A stretch of DNA of 64,000 bases from Bacillus subtilis subsp. subtilis. Its GTDB lineage: Bacteria; Pseudomonadota; Gammaproteobacteria; Xanthomonadales; Xanthomonadaceae. Shown here one piece after another: positions 33,574-44,200 of this stretch (position 1 is its first letter; every line of letters starts with the position of its first letter). Position numbers and translations under genes: made by a program. The notes under the pieces are model-generated. The model did no database searches. It was not told where the DNA came from and saw nothing but the letters and a program-made list of their open reading frames with translations. The stretch spans positions 62,001 to 126,000 of the forward strand of contig JAHREJ010000006.1 of NCBI GenBank assembly GCA_021733645.1, in the 5' to 3' direction.

Positions 33574-34767
33574 TCAACGCACCACGTTGAGCACTTCGTA
33601 GCACGCACCCATGGTGTGGTAATCGGTCTTGCCGGCCGGGCTCTTTTCATCGCTGTACTTGCGGTTGTCCGCATCCAGGATGCGATACCACGCGCCGTAG
33701 CGGTGATCGATCATGTGCTGCCAGGCATAGCCCCACAGCCGGTCGTACCAGTCCCAATACTGCGCATCACCGGTACGCTTGGCCAGCAGCGCGGCGGTGG
33801 CCAGCGATTCGGCCTGCACCCAGAAATACTTGTCGTCATCGCACACGCTGCCATCGGGCGCGAACCCGTAGTACAGCCCGCCGCGCGCCTCATCCCAGCT
33901 GCGCGCCACCGCCACGTCGAACAGGTGGCGGGCGGTGGGTACCAGCCAGTCCACCTGCACGTGCCGGTCCAGGATCAGCAGCAGCTTGGCCCACTCGGTC
34001 TGGTGGCCGGGCTGGAAACCCCACGGGCGGAACAGGTGCCTGGGGTTGTCGCGGTTGTAGTTCCAGTCGATCTGCCACTGCGGGTCGTAATGCTCCCACA
34101 CCAGGCCATCGCCCTGCGCGGCCTGCCGCTGGGTAATGTGCTCGGCCAGCAGCAGCGCACGTTGCAGGTAGCGGTCTTCGCCGCTGGCCTCGAACGCGGC
34201 CAGCATCGCCTCGCACATGTGCATGTTGGCGTTCTGGCCACGGTAATCGCTGAAGGTCCAGTCCGCGTCGGCCTCGTCCTTGTACAGGCCGAACGCCGGC
34301 TCCCAGAAGCGCAGCTCCAGCAACTGCCACGTTTCGTCCATCCACCCGCGCGCATCGGCGATACCGGCCTTCAGCGCGCAGCTGTAGGCCAGCAGCACGA
34401 AGGCCACGCCGTAGCAGTGGTTGGTGGCGTCCTCAACCACGCCCTCGCGCAGCGTCCAGGCATAGCCGCCGGTGGCCGGGTTGCGGTGCACCTGGCGCAG
34501 GTAGCGCACGCCATGCTCGACGGCGGCCAGGTCCTCGGGCTTGGCAAACTCGCGGTAGGCCATCGCGTGGTTGAACACGAAGCGGGTGCTGCTCACCAGG
34601 TGACGGTGGCCGGCGTCGTACACGCTGCCATCGTCGCGGTAGTAGTGGAAGAAGCCGCCCTTGGGGTCGATCTCGTGCGGCTGGTAGAAGGCCATCGTCT
34701 GCGCGATATGTGCACGCAGGAAATCGGGCGAACGGAAATCGGGTGTGGCCGGAACGCGCGTGGTCAT
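33574..34767 (-). CDS. AGE-family mannose isomerase/epimerase
   Basis: A 397-residue (alpha/alpha)6-barrel enzyme of the N-acylglucosamine 2-epimerase superfamily. Conserved pieces include GGFFHYYRDDGSVYDAGHRHLVSSTRFVF, WGFQPGHQTEWAKLLL and KTDYHTMGACYE, which carry the His residues used by D-mannose isomerases (interconverting mannose and fructose). The neighbouring fructokinase gene, overlapped by 4 bp, would phosphorylate the product. This supports mannose isomerase over cellobiose or GlcNAc epimerase, although the family is hard to split by eye. It is cytoplasmic, with no signal peptide. Confidence 0.85.
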   Translation of the reverse strand: MTTRVPATPDFRSPDFLRAHIAQTMAFYQPHEIDPKGGFFHYYRDDGSVYDAGHRHLVSSTRFVFNHAMAYREFAKPEDLAAVEHGVRYLRQVHRNPATGGYAWTLREGVVEDATNHCYGVAFVLLAYSCALKAGIADARGWMDETWQLLELRFWEPAFGLYKDEADADWTFSDYRGQNANMHMCEAMLAAFEASGEDRYLQRALLLAEHITQRQAAQGDGLVWEHYDPQWQIDWNYNRDNPRHLFRPWGFQPGHQTEWAKLLLILDRHVQVDWLVPTARHLFDVAVARSWDEARGGLYYGFAPDGSVCDDDKYFWVQAESLATAALLAKRTGDAQYWDWYDRLWGYAWQHMIDHRYGAWYRILDADNRKYSDEKSPAGKTDYHTMGACYEVLNVVR

Positions 34768-35759
34768 GCGGCATCTTCCTGTTGTTGCTGCAGCAGTTGC
34801 TGGACTTCGCCCAGGCTGGGCATGGCGGCAAACGCGCCCTTGCGGGTCACCGCCAACGCGCCAACCGCAGCGCCGAAGCGGATGGCACCGGTCAGTGCGC
34901 CGGGGTCCTGGCAGAAGGTGGCAAAGCCGGGGCCATCGCCGCCGCGCTCACCAATGCCGAACAGCAGGCCACCCACGAAGGCATCACCGGCGGCGGTGGA
35001 ATCCACGGTCTGCACGCGGAAGCCGTTGAGTACGCCGCGTGCGTGGCGGGTGTGCCAGCGGATCGGTGCGGCGCCATCGGTGATGACGACGGCCTGCGCC
35101 CGGGCCCCCAGCAACCGCGCGATCACTGCATCGGCTCCGCCGGTCTGGGCGGCGGCCAGGTAATCCAGTTCCTCGCGCGACAGCTTGACCAGCTCGGCCA
35201 GCGCCAGCGCTTCCCACAGCCGCGGCAACGGGTCCACATCGGCCGGCCACAGCGCGGGGCGCAGGTTGAGGTCGATGCTGACCATCGCACCGGCATCGCG
35301 CGCCCGGCGCATGCCCTCCAGCGTGGCCTCGGCGATCGCCGCTTCGGTCAGGCTGTTGGAACACACATGGAAACTGCGGGTGCCGGCAAAACAGTGGGGG
35401 TGGAAGTGTTCGCTGCGGAACAGCAGGTCCGCCGCCGGCGGCCGGTAGAAGCTGAAACTGCGCTCGCCGTGCGCATCCAGCGCCACGAACGCCAGCGCGG
35501 TCTTGGCCGCGTCGGTGCGCACGATGCAGTCGGTGGCTACCCCGGCCTGGGCCAGGCTGTCAGCGAGGAAGTCGCCGAACATGTCCCTGCCCAGCATGCC
35601 GGCGAAATGGGTATCGGCGCCCAACCGCGCGGCCGCCACGGCAACGTTGGCCGGGGCGCCACCGGCGTACTGCAGGAACGCGCGCGGGGTGTCCGGCGTG
35701 GCCGGTGGCTGGGCGAGTAGATCGATCAAAATCTCGCCGAAACAGACAATCTTGCTCAT
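34764..35759 (-). CDS. PfkB-family fructokinase
   Basis: A 331-residue ribokinase-fold sugar kinase. The N-terminus reads MSKIVCFGEILIDLLAQ, the first PfkB signature is in GGAPANVAVAAARLG, and the second is VDSTAAGDAFVGGLLFG with the catalytic Asp in GDAF. Fructokinases convert fructose to fructose-6-phosphate. The gene overlaps the AGE-type isomerase by 4 bp (ATGA), so mannose entering the cell can go mannose, fructose, fructose-6-phosphate without mannokinase and ManA. The true ATG is at 35759, 7 bp after the permease stop. Confidence 0.92.
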   Translation of the reverse strand: MSKIVCFGEILIDLLAQPPATPDTPRAFLQYAGGAPANVAVAAARLGADTHFAGMLGRDMFGDFLADSLAQAGVATDCIVRTDAAKTALAFVALDAHGERSFSFYRPPAADLLFRSEHFHPHCFAGTRSFHVCSNSLTEAAIAEATLEGMRRARDAGAMVSIDLNLRPALWPADVDPLPRLWEALALAELVKLSREELDYLAAAQTGGADAVIARLLGARAQAVVITDGAAPIRWHTRHARGVLNGFRVQTVDSTAAGDAFVGGLLFGIGERGGDGPGFATFCQDPGALTGAIRFGAAVGALAVTRKGAFAAMPSLGEVQQLLQQQQEDAA

Positions 35760-35766
35760 TCGGGCC

Positions 35767-37077
35767 TCAGGCTCCCTGGCGGAATGCGGCACTCGGGCGC
35801 GAACCCGACAGGCCGTAGAAAATGATGTAGCCGTAACACACCAGCGGCAGGATGAAGGACGGCTGCAGGCCGATCTGGTCGGCCAGCAGGCCCTGCAGGT
35901 ACGGCACCACCGCACCGCCCACGATCGCCATGATCAGCAGGCTGGAGGCCTTGTTGGTCAGCGGACCCAGGCGCTCGATGCTCAATGCGAAGATGGTCGG
36001 GAACATGATCGAGTTGAACAGGCCCACCGCCACCACCGAGTACAGCGATACCTGGCCACTGCCGAGCATGGTCAGGCCCAGCAGCGCCACGTTGACCACC
36101 GCAAACAGGGTCAGCAGCAGGCGCGGCGAGAAGCGGGTCATGATCGCCGAGCCGGCGAAACGACCGATCATGGCCAACGTCCAGTACGCCGACACGTAAT
36201 GGGTTGCCTGCTGCTCGGTGAAGCCACCAATGGACGGCATCGACAGGTAGTTGACCAGGAAGCTGCCGATGGACACCTCGGCACCGACGTAGAAGAAGAT
36301 GGCCAGCACGCCGAACAGTACGTGTTTGTGGCGCAGCGCATCCAGCAGGGTGTGCTTGCCACTGTCGGCCTGTTCGGTGGTTTCGGTCAGGGCCGGCAGG
36401 CGGAACAGGTAGACGAACACCGCCAGCAGCGCCAGCGCGATCGCCAGGCCCACATAGGGGCCCTGTACCGACTGCGCTTCCTGCACGCGGTAGGCAATCT
36501 GGTCGGCGGACGGCAGCACGGCCAGTTCGTCGGCGCTCTTGACGGTGTTGCCCAGGATCAGCAACCCGCCAAAGATCGGCGCGATTGCGGTGCCCAGCGA
36601 GTTCAGTGCCTGGGCCAGGGTGAGGCGGCTGGAGGCGGTCTGCTCGGGGCCCAGCAGCGCCACGTACGGGTTGGCCGCCACCTGCAGCACGGTGATGCCG
36701 GTGGCCAGCACGAACAACGCGCCGAGGAAGGCTTCATACACGCGCAGTTCGGCCGCCGGCCAGAACCCGAGTGCGCCGACTGCGGCGATCGCCAGGCCGG
36801 CCACGATGCCCTTTTTGTAGCCCAGGTGCGCCACCAGCCGGCCGGCCGGCAGCGACATCAGGAAATAGGTGCCGAAGAAGGTGAACTGCACCAGCATCGC
36901 CTTGGCGTAGTTCAGCTCGAACACCGCCTTCAGGTGCGGGATCAGGATGTCGTTGAGGCAGGTCAAGAAGCCCCACATGAAGAAAATCGTGGTGGCCACG
37001 GCCAGGGCCATGCGCGTGTTGACCACGGGCGCGGACGCAGACGAGGACGGCAGTCGGGGCGTTGGAGAGATGGGCAT
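35767..37077 (-). CDS. Sugar MFS transporter (FHS family, GluP/FucP-like)
   Basis: A 436-residue, 12-helix proton symporter. Family-specific segments are FFMWGFLTCLNDILIPHLKAVFELNY at helix 1 and LQVAANPYVALLGPEQTASSRLTLAQALNSLGTAIAPIFGG at helices 4-5, the hallmark of FHS glucose/mannose/fucose permeases. In this operon it should carry mannose or a related hexose from periplasm to cytoplasm, after periplasmic mannosidases have acted. It lies between the LacI regulator and the fructokinase. Confidence 0.92.
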   Translation of the reverse strand: MPISPTPRLPSSSASAPVVNTRMALAVATTIFFMWGFLTCLNDILIPHLKAVFELNYAKAMLVQFTFFGTYFLMSLPAGRLVAHLGYKKGIVAGLAIAAVGALGFWPAAELRVYEAFLGALFVLATGITVLQVAANPYVALLGPEQTASSRLTLAQALNSLGTAIAPIFGGLLILGNTVKSADELAVLPSADQIAYRVQEAQSVQGPYVGLAIALALLAVFVYLFRLPALTETTEQADSGKHTLLDALRHKHVLFGVLAIFFYVGAEVSIGSFLVNYLSMPSIGGFTEQQATHYVSAYWTLAMIGRFAGSAIMTRFSPRLLLTLFAVVNVALLGLTMLGSGQVSLYSVVAVGLFNSIMFPTIFALSIERLGPLTNKASSLLIMAIVGGAVVPYLQGLLADQIGLQPSFILPLVCYGYIIFYGLSGSRPSAAFRQGA

Positions 37078-37121
37078 TCAGGTACGCGCCTCGTTGCGCG
37101 AGCAGGTAAGGGGAAGCGCCA

Positions 37122-38168
37122 TCACGCGGCCACCGGGCCGCTGCTGGCGCGGATGCGCAGTTGTACGGGGGCCACGGTGCGTTGCGGCGCCGCTTCAGGA
37201 TGGTCCAGGCGTTGCAGCAGCAGTTCGGCGGCCTGGCGCCCGCGCTCGCGGGGGTTCACGGTGAGCGTGGTCAACGGCGGCAACGCCACGGCGGCCTCGG
37301 AAATATCATCGAACCCGGTCACCGCGAAATCCACGCCGGGGCGCACCCCGCGCGACGCCAGGCCAAGCATCAGGCCCAGCGCGACGCTGTCGTTGTAGCA
37401 GACCGCCGCGGTGGGGGCCGGGATGCGTGCGAACAGTTCTTCGCTGCGCGCCGCCGCTTCCAGGCGGCTCGGCGCCGATTCGATCAGCCAGTCCGGCTGC
37501 ACCTCCCTGCCCGCCTCGGCCAGTGCTTGGGCGTAGCCCAGGCGGCGCTGGTGGCAGGAACTGGAATCGGCGTGGCCACCGAAGAACGCGATGCGCTCAT
37601 GCCCGCGTTCGATCAGGTGGCGGGTGGCCAGGTACGCGCCCTGCTGGTTGTCCAGGGTAAGGAAATCCCAGTCGGCGCCGGGCGGTTCGCGGTTGAACAG
37701 CAGCACATTGGCATTGAAGCCCAGCACCTGGCGCAGTTCAGCGGCATCGCTGCCTTCGGCCGGCGACAGGATCAGCCCGGCTGGCGTGTGTTCCATCAAC
37801 GTGGTCAACACCGCCTGCTGCCGCTGCGGCGATTCGCCCGTGCTGCCCAGCAGCGTCACAAACCCCTTGGCCCCCAGCGCCTCGTCCACCCCGGAGGCAA
37901 ATTCGGCGAAGAACGGGTTGGACAGGTCGTTGATCACCAGCGCCACGCTGGACGAGGTGCGGCGGCGCAGGTTGGCCGCGCCACGGTTGTAGACATAGCG
38001 CTGCCGACGCAGCTCGGCCTCCACGCGCGCACGCGTGTCGACATTGACCAGCGGGCTGCCACGCAGCACCAGCGACACGGTCGCGCGCGACACGCCGATG
38101 GCCTCGGCGATGTCGGTCACGGTGACCGCGCGGGCGCCCTTGCCCGCAGGTTTGGCGGCATCGTTCAT
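37122..38168 (-). CDS. LacI-family transcriptional repressor
   Basis: A 348-residue regulator. The helix-turn-helix and hinge occupy about residues 15-65 (VTVTDIAEAIGVSRATVSLVLRG, later NRGAANLRRR). The sugar-binding periplasmic-binding-protein-like domain follows (VALVINDLSNPFFAEFASGVDEAL, FGGHADSSSCHQRRLGYAQAL, VTGFDDISEA, ending GRQAAELLLQRL). The ATG at 38168 opens MNDAAKPAGKG. It probably represses this operon and the divergent TonB receptor through the three TTAGATCGAT(T/C)CAA boxes at 40861-41208. The inducer is likely mannose or a phosphorylated derivative; that is inferred. Confidence 0.93.
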   Translation of the reverse strand: MNDAAKPAGKGARAVTVTDIAEAIGVSRATVSLVLRGSPLVNVDTRARVEAELRRQRYVYNRGAANLRRRTSSSVALVINDLSNPFFAEFASGVDEALGAKGFVTLLGSTGESPQRQQAVLTTLMEHTPAGLILSPAEGSDAAELRQVLGFNANVLLFNREPPGADWDFLTLDNQQGAYLATRHLIERGHERIAFFGGHADSSSCHQRRLGYAQALAEAGREVQPDWLIESAPSRLEAAARSEELFARIPAPTAAVCYNDSVALGLMLGLASRGVRPGVDFAVTGFDDISEAAVALPPLTTLTVNPRERGRQAAELLLQRLDHPEAAPQRTVAPVQLRIRASSGPVAA

Positions 38169-38273
38169 GGTGTCAGCCCGGTCCTTGTCATCCGGCAAGC
38201 GTAAACGATCGGATCGGCCAGCGGACCGCAGCCGTGTCAACGGCCAGGACCGCACCCACGGGGCCGCAGCGTG

Positions 38274-40745
38274 TCATTCCAGCACCGCGCCCGGGGTGGC
38301 GCAGTACGAGACCGGCAACGCGTCGGCGCGGGTGCCCCACCCGCTGGTCGGCGCCTGGGTGCCGAGCGCGAAGTCGATATGCCCCCCCTGCTGCAGGCGG
38401 TTCCAGTCCAGCCACACCGGTGCATGGTCCTGTCCATCCACGCGCACGCCCTGCACGTACTGCAGCGTGCGGCCTTCGGCGCCGGCAGCACTCAGGGTCA
38501 GGCTGCGACCGTTGCCAAGGGCCACCTCAACCTTGCTGAAACGCGGGGTATGCAGCAGGAACTGGCCACTGCCCGGTACCGCCGGGTACAGCCCGATGGC
38601 GCTGAACAGGTACCACGCCGACATCGTGCCCAGGTCGTCGTTGCCGGTCACGCCATTGGGCGCGTTGGTGAACAACTGCTGCGCGGCGCGCACCACGGTG
38701 GCGGTCTTCCACGGCTGGCCGATCAGCGTGTACATCCACGGCGCGTGCAGGTCCGGCTCGTTGTTGGGGTTGTAGCGGTACTGGTTGTAGTAACTGTACG
38801 GCCCCACCACCCATTCCTTGCGCGCGGCCGTCAACGGCGACTGCACCAGCGCGTCGTAAGCGAAGAACGCATCCAGGCGCTTGCCGGCCTGTTCGCGGCC
38901 GTGCATGGCCTGGACCAGGCCGGGCATGTCCTGCTGGGCCAGCCACTGGTACTGCCACGCGGTGCCTTCGTGGAAACCGTGGTGCGAACGCGGGCTGTAA
39001 TGGCCGTCGGACGGCACGTACCACTGGCCATCGTCCATGCGCGGACGCGGGAAGCCGCTCATGCCGGTCTCCTCATCACGCACCTGCCGATCCCACACCT
39101 TGTGCCAGTTGCCGCCGCGGGCGCGCAGGGTGCGGGCATCGTCGGCATGGCCCAGGCCATCGGCCATCTGCGCCAGCGCGCAGTCGGCCAGCGCGTATTC
39201 CAGCGTGGCCGAGCCGCCGTGATGCGGGTCAACGTCCATGCCTTTGGAAGGGAAGGCGCGGTCGTAGGCCACATAGCCGTTGTCCACGTAACCGGGATTG
39301 CCCGAACGACCGGCATGGCGCGAGTTCAGCGGCGGCTGCTCGAAGGCGTTGCGGCGCAGCGCGGTGTAGGCCTCGCCTTCGCGGCCAGCCAGCGCGCCGA
39401 AGCGCCACAGGTCCACCAGGAACGGGGTGACCGGATCACCGGTCATGATGTTGGTTTCGAAGTTGGCATAGCCCCAGCGCGGCAGCCAGCCGCCCTGTTC
39501 GTTGATGGCCAGCAGGCTACGGCCGATGTCGCGCGCCACCGCCGGGCGGGTCAGCGCCAACCACTGGTTCTGCGCGCGGTAGGTGTCCCACAGCGAGAAA
39601 TACTCGTAGTAGGTCCAGCCATCGGCGCGATGGATGTTGTTGTCGTAGCCACGGTAGCGGCCATCGGCATCGCTGCCGGTCAGCGGCTGCAGCAGCGCGT
39701 GGTACAGCGCCGAATAGAACACGGTGCGGTCATCGCCGGTGCCACCTTCCACCTGGGTGGTGGCCAGTTCGCGACGCCACTGCTGCTGGGCCTTGTCGCG
39801 CATCTGCTGGAAGCCGAGCAGCTTGCCGCCCTGCATGCCGTCGCTGCGCAGGTTGTTGCGCGCGCCTTCGGCGTCAACGTGCGAAATCGCACTGATCGCG
39901 GTCACCGCGCGCGACTTGTCCTTGCCGACATCAAAGCTCAACCAGGCACCACTGGGCTTCTGCTCACCTTCCATGCGATGGCGCGCGCCGGCCAGCCCGC
40001 CCTCTTCGCCCCAGGTGCCGAACGTCTTGAACGGGCGGTCGAATTCGATCCGGAACCAGGTGGTGTACTGGTGGCCGCCGCAGAAACTTTTGGTGACCAG
40101 CTTGCCTTCCACCACGCGGTCGCCGACCACGTCGATCACGCTGCCGATCACCGAATGGCGCTCGTTGGCCTGGCCCACGTTGACCAGCACGTGGCCGGTG
40201 GCGGCATCGGTCGGGAAGGTGTAGCGCTCTGCCGCCGCACGGGTGCGTGCGGTGGCCTCGGCATCGATGCCACCGTAGCTGGTCAGGCGCACCTTGTAGT
40301 AGCCGGCCTGGCCGATCTCGCCGTCATGGGTGTAGGAGGCCGCGTAGCGCTTGTGGTCGAAGCTCTTTGCATCGGCGGTATTGAAGTCGCCCCCCTGGCC
40401 GATGCTGCCGGTGACCGGCAGCACCGACACCTGCCCGCCCTGCTCCCAGCAACCGGCGCCGGACAGGAACGAATGGCCGAAGCCACGGATCTTGGGGTCG
40501 TCATAGCGCCAGCCGGCGTAATGCTCGCCGATCGGGCTGACCTGGATCAGGCCGAACGGCGCCGAGGCACCCGGGAACGTGTTGCCGTCATCCTTGCTGC
40601 CGATGAAGGTGTTGACCTCGCGCTCCAGCGCCACCGGCGGGGCGGCCGCCAACACTGGAGAAAACGCCAGCGCAAGCAGGCAGGCCAGGCGTGGCAGTGG
40701 GCGGCGCAGCGGGGTAGCAACAGCGGCGGACGGCATTCGGCGCAT
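38274..40745 (-). CDS. GH92 alpha-mannosidase, exported
   Basis: An 823-residue calcium-dependent exo-alpha-mannosidase. The signal peptide runs to about residue 37 (LACLLALAFSPVLAAA). The N-terminal beta-sandwich starts REVNTFIGSKDDGNTFPGASAPFGLIQVSPIG. The (alpha/alpha)6 catalytic barrel carries SLWDTYRAQNQWLAL and GVTGNDDLGTMSAWYLFSAIGLYP, the GH92 signature with the acidic pair. GH92 enzymes trim alpha-1,2/1,3/1,4/1,6-mannose from high-mannose N-glycans or yeast mannan. It is the first gene of the operon, and its promoter region with the LacI-type boxes lies at 40746-41252. Confidence 0.95.
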   Translation of the reverse strand: MRRMPSAAVATPLRRPLPRLACLLALAFSPVLAAAPPVALEREVNTFIGSKDDGNTFPGASAPFGLIQVSPIGEHYAGWRYDDPKIRGFGHSFLSGAGCWEQGGQVSVLPVTGSIGQGGDFNTADAKSFDHKRYAASYTHDGEIGQAGYYKVRLTSYGGIDAEATARTRAAAERYTFPTDAATGHVLVNVGQANERHSVIGSVIDVVGDRVVEGKLVTKSFCGGHQYTTWFRIEFDRPFKTFGTWGEEGGLAGARHRMEGEQKPSGAWLSFDVGKDKSRAVTAISAISHVDAEGARNNLRSDGMQGGKLLGFQQMRDKAQQQWRRELATTQVEGGTGDDRTVFYSALYHALLQPLTGSDADGRYRGYDNNIHRADGWTYYEYFSLWDTYRAQNQWLALTRPAVARDIGRSLLAINEQGGWLPRWGYANFETNIMTGDPVTPFLVDLWRFGALAGREGEAYTALRRNAFEQPPLNSRHAGRSGNPGYVDNGYVAYDRAFPSKGMDVDPHHGGSATLEYALADCALAQMADGLGHADDARTLRARGGNWHKVWDRQVRDEETGMSGFPRPRMDDGQWYVPSDGHYSPRSHHGFHEGTAWQYQWLAQQDMPGLVQAMHGREQAGKRLDAFFAYDALVQSPLTAARKEWVVGPYSYYNQYRYNPNNEPDLHAPWMYTLIGQPWKTATVVRAAQQLFTNAPNGVTGNDDLGTMSAWYLFSAIGLYPAVPGSGQFLLHTPRFSKVEVALGNGRSLTLSAAGAEGRTLQYVQGVRVDGQDHAPVWLDWNRLQQGGHIDFALGTQAPTSGWGTRADALPVSYCATPGAVLE

Positions 40746-40860
40746 GGGTGGGTCCTGTGGTCGATGTCGGTGCAGACGGGGAGGTGGCCCGGTGGAACCC
40801 CCGCCATGACTGGCTGGCCCTCCCCCGTTGGCGCGGCTCCATACCCACGTCGCCGTGGAT

Positions 40861-40874
40861 TTAGATCGATTCAA
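40861..40874. promoter_or_regulatory. LacI-type operator, box 1
   Basis: TTAGATCGATTCAA, a 14-bp near-palindrome centred on CG with 10 of 14 bases symmetrical, the typical form of LacI-family operators. It lies 116 bp upstream of the GH92 start and is the proximal site for the minus-strand operon. Confidence 0.75.
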
Positions 40875-41078
40875 GTAAAGCACGGAGATTTCGACGGATG
40901 CATTCTGCGGCGCAACATGATCGTCATGCCGACCCGGGACATCGCCGGATGGCCGCGTTGCGCAAGAAAACGTTTTCACGCATGTCTCCTGCGCGTCACC
41001 CTGCTGACATGTCGCGGCCATATTGCGCAGCAGCATGCTTCGCCCGCCGGGCCGTGCTAAAAAATCCCCGCCAATCGT

Positions 41079-41092
41079 TTAGATCGATCCAA
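41079..41092. promoter_or_regulatory. LacI-type operator, box 2
   Basis: TTAGATCGATCCAA, one base different from boxes 1 and 3. It lies in the middle of the divergent region, 205 bp from box 1 and 103 bp from box 3. Confidence 0.7.
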
Positions 41093-41194
41093 CTTCTGAC
41101 GGTCACGATTGCCGGACTGGGTGGGTGGGGGACCCACCACACGCTGCATGCGGGACGCACGGCACTTCGTCGCTGGCAACAGCGGCACCAAAAA

Positions 41195-41208
41195 TTAGAT
41201 CGATTCAA
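41195..41208. promoter_or_regulatory. LacI-type operator, box 3
   Basis: TTAGATCGATTCAA, identical to box 1, 45 bp before the TonB-dependent receptor ATG. The position fits repression by blocking its promoter or leader. The rest of the 507-bp divergent region contains no gene that I can support. Confidence 0.75.
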
Positions 41209-41252
41209 TCACGTATAGCCACCGTTTCAATCCAGGAGAGGGAGAGAGTGGA

Positions 41253-44200
41253 ATGAACAAGATGTCCCGCATGCGCAATCGCGACACGCTGTCGGCAGCC
41301 ATCACCAGCGTGCTGTTCGCTGCACTGGTACCGGCCACGGCCTTCGCCCAGCAGGCCAGCCCTGCCTCGTCGCCGGAAGCCACCACGCTCGACAGCGTGA
41401 CCGTTACCGGCTATCGCTACGCCATCGAAAAGAGCCTGCAGCAGAAGCGCGACGCCAATGCCGTGGTCGAAGTGATCACCGCTGAGGACGTGGGCAAGTT
41501 CCCCGACAAGAACGTGGCCGATGCACTGCAACGCGTACCGGGCGTGGTGATCACCCGCAGCGGCGGCGAAGGCAAGTCGGTGAGCGTGCGCGGCCTGGCG
41601 CCGGACCTGACCCTGACCCAGTTGAACGGCAACTTCGTGGCTTCCTCGGAAACCAACAACGAAGCCACCCGCTCGTTCAACTACACCCTGCTGCCTTCGA
41701 ACATGCTGTCCAGCGCCGAGCTGTTCAAGTCGCCCGAAGCACGCATCGACGAGGGCGGCATCGGCGGCACGGTGATCCTGCATACCCGCCGCCCGCTCGA
41801 CATGGAAGCCAACTCCGGTTACGTGAACCTGGAAGGCACCTCATCGGACACCAGCCACGACATCGATCCGCAGGCGTCGGCGCTGTACTCCTGGCACAGC
41901 AAGGACGAACGGTTCGGCGTGCTGGTGGGCGTCACCCAGCAGAAGCGCACCAGCCGCACCATGGAAGCCAGCACCGAGGACTACCAGTGGTATGGCGCCG
42001 GCGACGCGCGCGATGCCAATGGCAATGTTCTTTCGCAGGATGGCATCCACTACTGGTGGGGCAACTCCGGCTTCAACAACCAGACCGGCAAGAACTACAG
42101 CGATTTCTTCATGCCGACCTCGGTCAATTTCGCGGTGAAGGAAGAGCAGCGCGAGCGCAAGGGCGGCCAGCTGACCTTCCAGTTCAAGCCGATCGACAAC
42201 CTGACCCTGACCGCCAACTACTTCCGCTTCGAGCTGCAGGGTGACTACACCCAGAACATGCTGAAAGTGCCCGAATGGAGCATGGCGCGCTACAACCAGG
42301 ACGGCAACTGGGCCCCGGGTCGCCTGCTCAATGGCCTGACCTTCGACCCCAGCGGCAGCATCGTCACCGGCGCCCAGTTCGAGAAGCTGCCGGGCAAGAG
42401 CTACATCTGCAGCGAAGAACAAGCCGCCGCCGCCGGCCTGAAGCCCGGTGGCTGGGGTCCGGACGACTGCACCATGCCCACCCCGCAGTTGAGCGGTGGT
42501 TACAGCAAGGAGAAGGCGCTGTCGCAGACCGCCGACCTGACCATCGACTGGGACATCAGCCCGTTGTGGAAGGCCAGCTTCACCGGCGGCCGCACCTGGT
42601 CCGAGGGCGGCCCGTCGATGAACTTCCGCATGTCGGCCAAGCCCCGCCGCAAGGTGGGTGCGGACTACCTGTCGGGCAACCAGTACACCGCATGGGACCT
42701 GACCGGCACGCCGTCGGTGCAGTTCTCCCCGGACCTGCAGCAGCAGCTGATGGCGGGCATCGCCGAGGTCGACACCGGCTCCACCGATTCGTCGTGGATG
42801 CAGACCGAAGTTGAACAGAACTACTTCCAGGCCGACTTCACCAAGTTGTTCGAGGCCGGCTGGCTGGATTCGATCCAGTTCGGCACCAAGTACCGCGATG
42901 GCAAGGTCCACCGCAACACCGGCAACACCTACTGGGTGTGCCAGGGCCTGGACCCGTCCGACTACGACAACAACCGCTACCAGGCGGGCTGCGATCCCAC
43001 CGCTGGCGACGCCCAGCCCGGGTTCTTCCTGTCCAACCCGATCAGCAACATCACCGGTGCGTTCAACGCCAACGTGTTCCCGGGCATCAACTACCCGGCC
43101 TACATCGATTACCTCAACAAGACCTACGGCGGCTCGCACAGCCGTACTGAGGAAGACTTCGTCTACGACGTCAACGAGAAGATCTACTCCGGCTACTTCC
43201 AGGCCAACTTCCGCACCGAGCGCGTGCGCGGCAATGTGGGCGTGCGCGTGGTGCGTACCCAGCAGTTTGCCCAGTCCAGCGATTCGGTCGAGCGCTTCAA
43301 CGACTACTTCGTGGACAACGCCAACGGCTCGCCGATGAGCTGCGATGACCCGGCCGCCGATCCGACCCTGCGCTGCCAGGGTGGCTTCGTGCGCCTGCCG
43401 GACAACCAGGTCCGCGACAAGGTCTACACCCTGACCTCCCTGGAGAAGACCTACACCGACTTCCTGCCCAGCTTCAACATCGCCTGGGACATCACCGATT
43501 CGCTGGTGCTGCGCGGTGCCGCTTCGAAGGTCATCGCCCGCCCGGGCTATACCAGCATCGCCTACCCCGGCGGCCTGAACTACATCAGCGAGGAATACAG
43601 CAACGACCGCCGCGTCGCCGGCGGCACCGACACCCCCGGCTGGTACGGCTCTGGCAGCAACAAGGCACTGGAACCGTTCAAGGCGGTGCAGTTCGACCTG
43701 GGCCTGGAGTGGTATTTCAAGCCCGGCTCGGCAGCCGGCGTGGCGCTGTTCCGCAAGAACGTGGACAACTTCACCGTACCAGTGGTGCGCGACCAGCAGA
43801 TGACCGTGGGCGGCCAGACGGTGACCGTGCAGAAGTACAGCACCCAGGCCAACGGTCGCGATGGTGTTTCGCAGGGCGTGGAACTGAACGGCCAGTACAC
43901 CTTCGACATGGGCTTTGGCGTCCAGGCCAACTACACCTACAACGACACCAACCTGGCCGCGGTCGTGCTCGATGGTGAAGAAATCGGTGCCTCGCCGCTG
44001 GTGGGCAGTGCGAAGAACCAGGCCAACGTGACGGTGTTCTACGAGAACGACATGTTCCTGGCGCGTGCCTCGTACAACCGCCGTGGCGAAGTGGTCGGTG
44101 GCCTCAACAATGGCATGACCACCTTCACCAAGCCTTACAGCCAGCTCGACCTCAACGTGGCCTACAACCTCACCCCGGACTGGACGCTGACCGCATCGGT

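Noticed and set aside
35718-35731. A TAGATCGATCAAAA sequence similar to the LacI-type boxes
   Set aside because: It matches only the central nine bases, lies within the fructokinase coding region near its start, and is explained by codons for IDLL.
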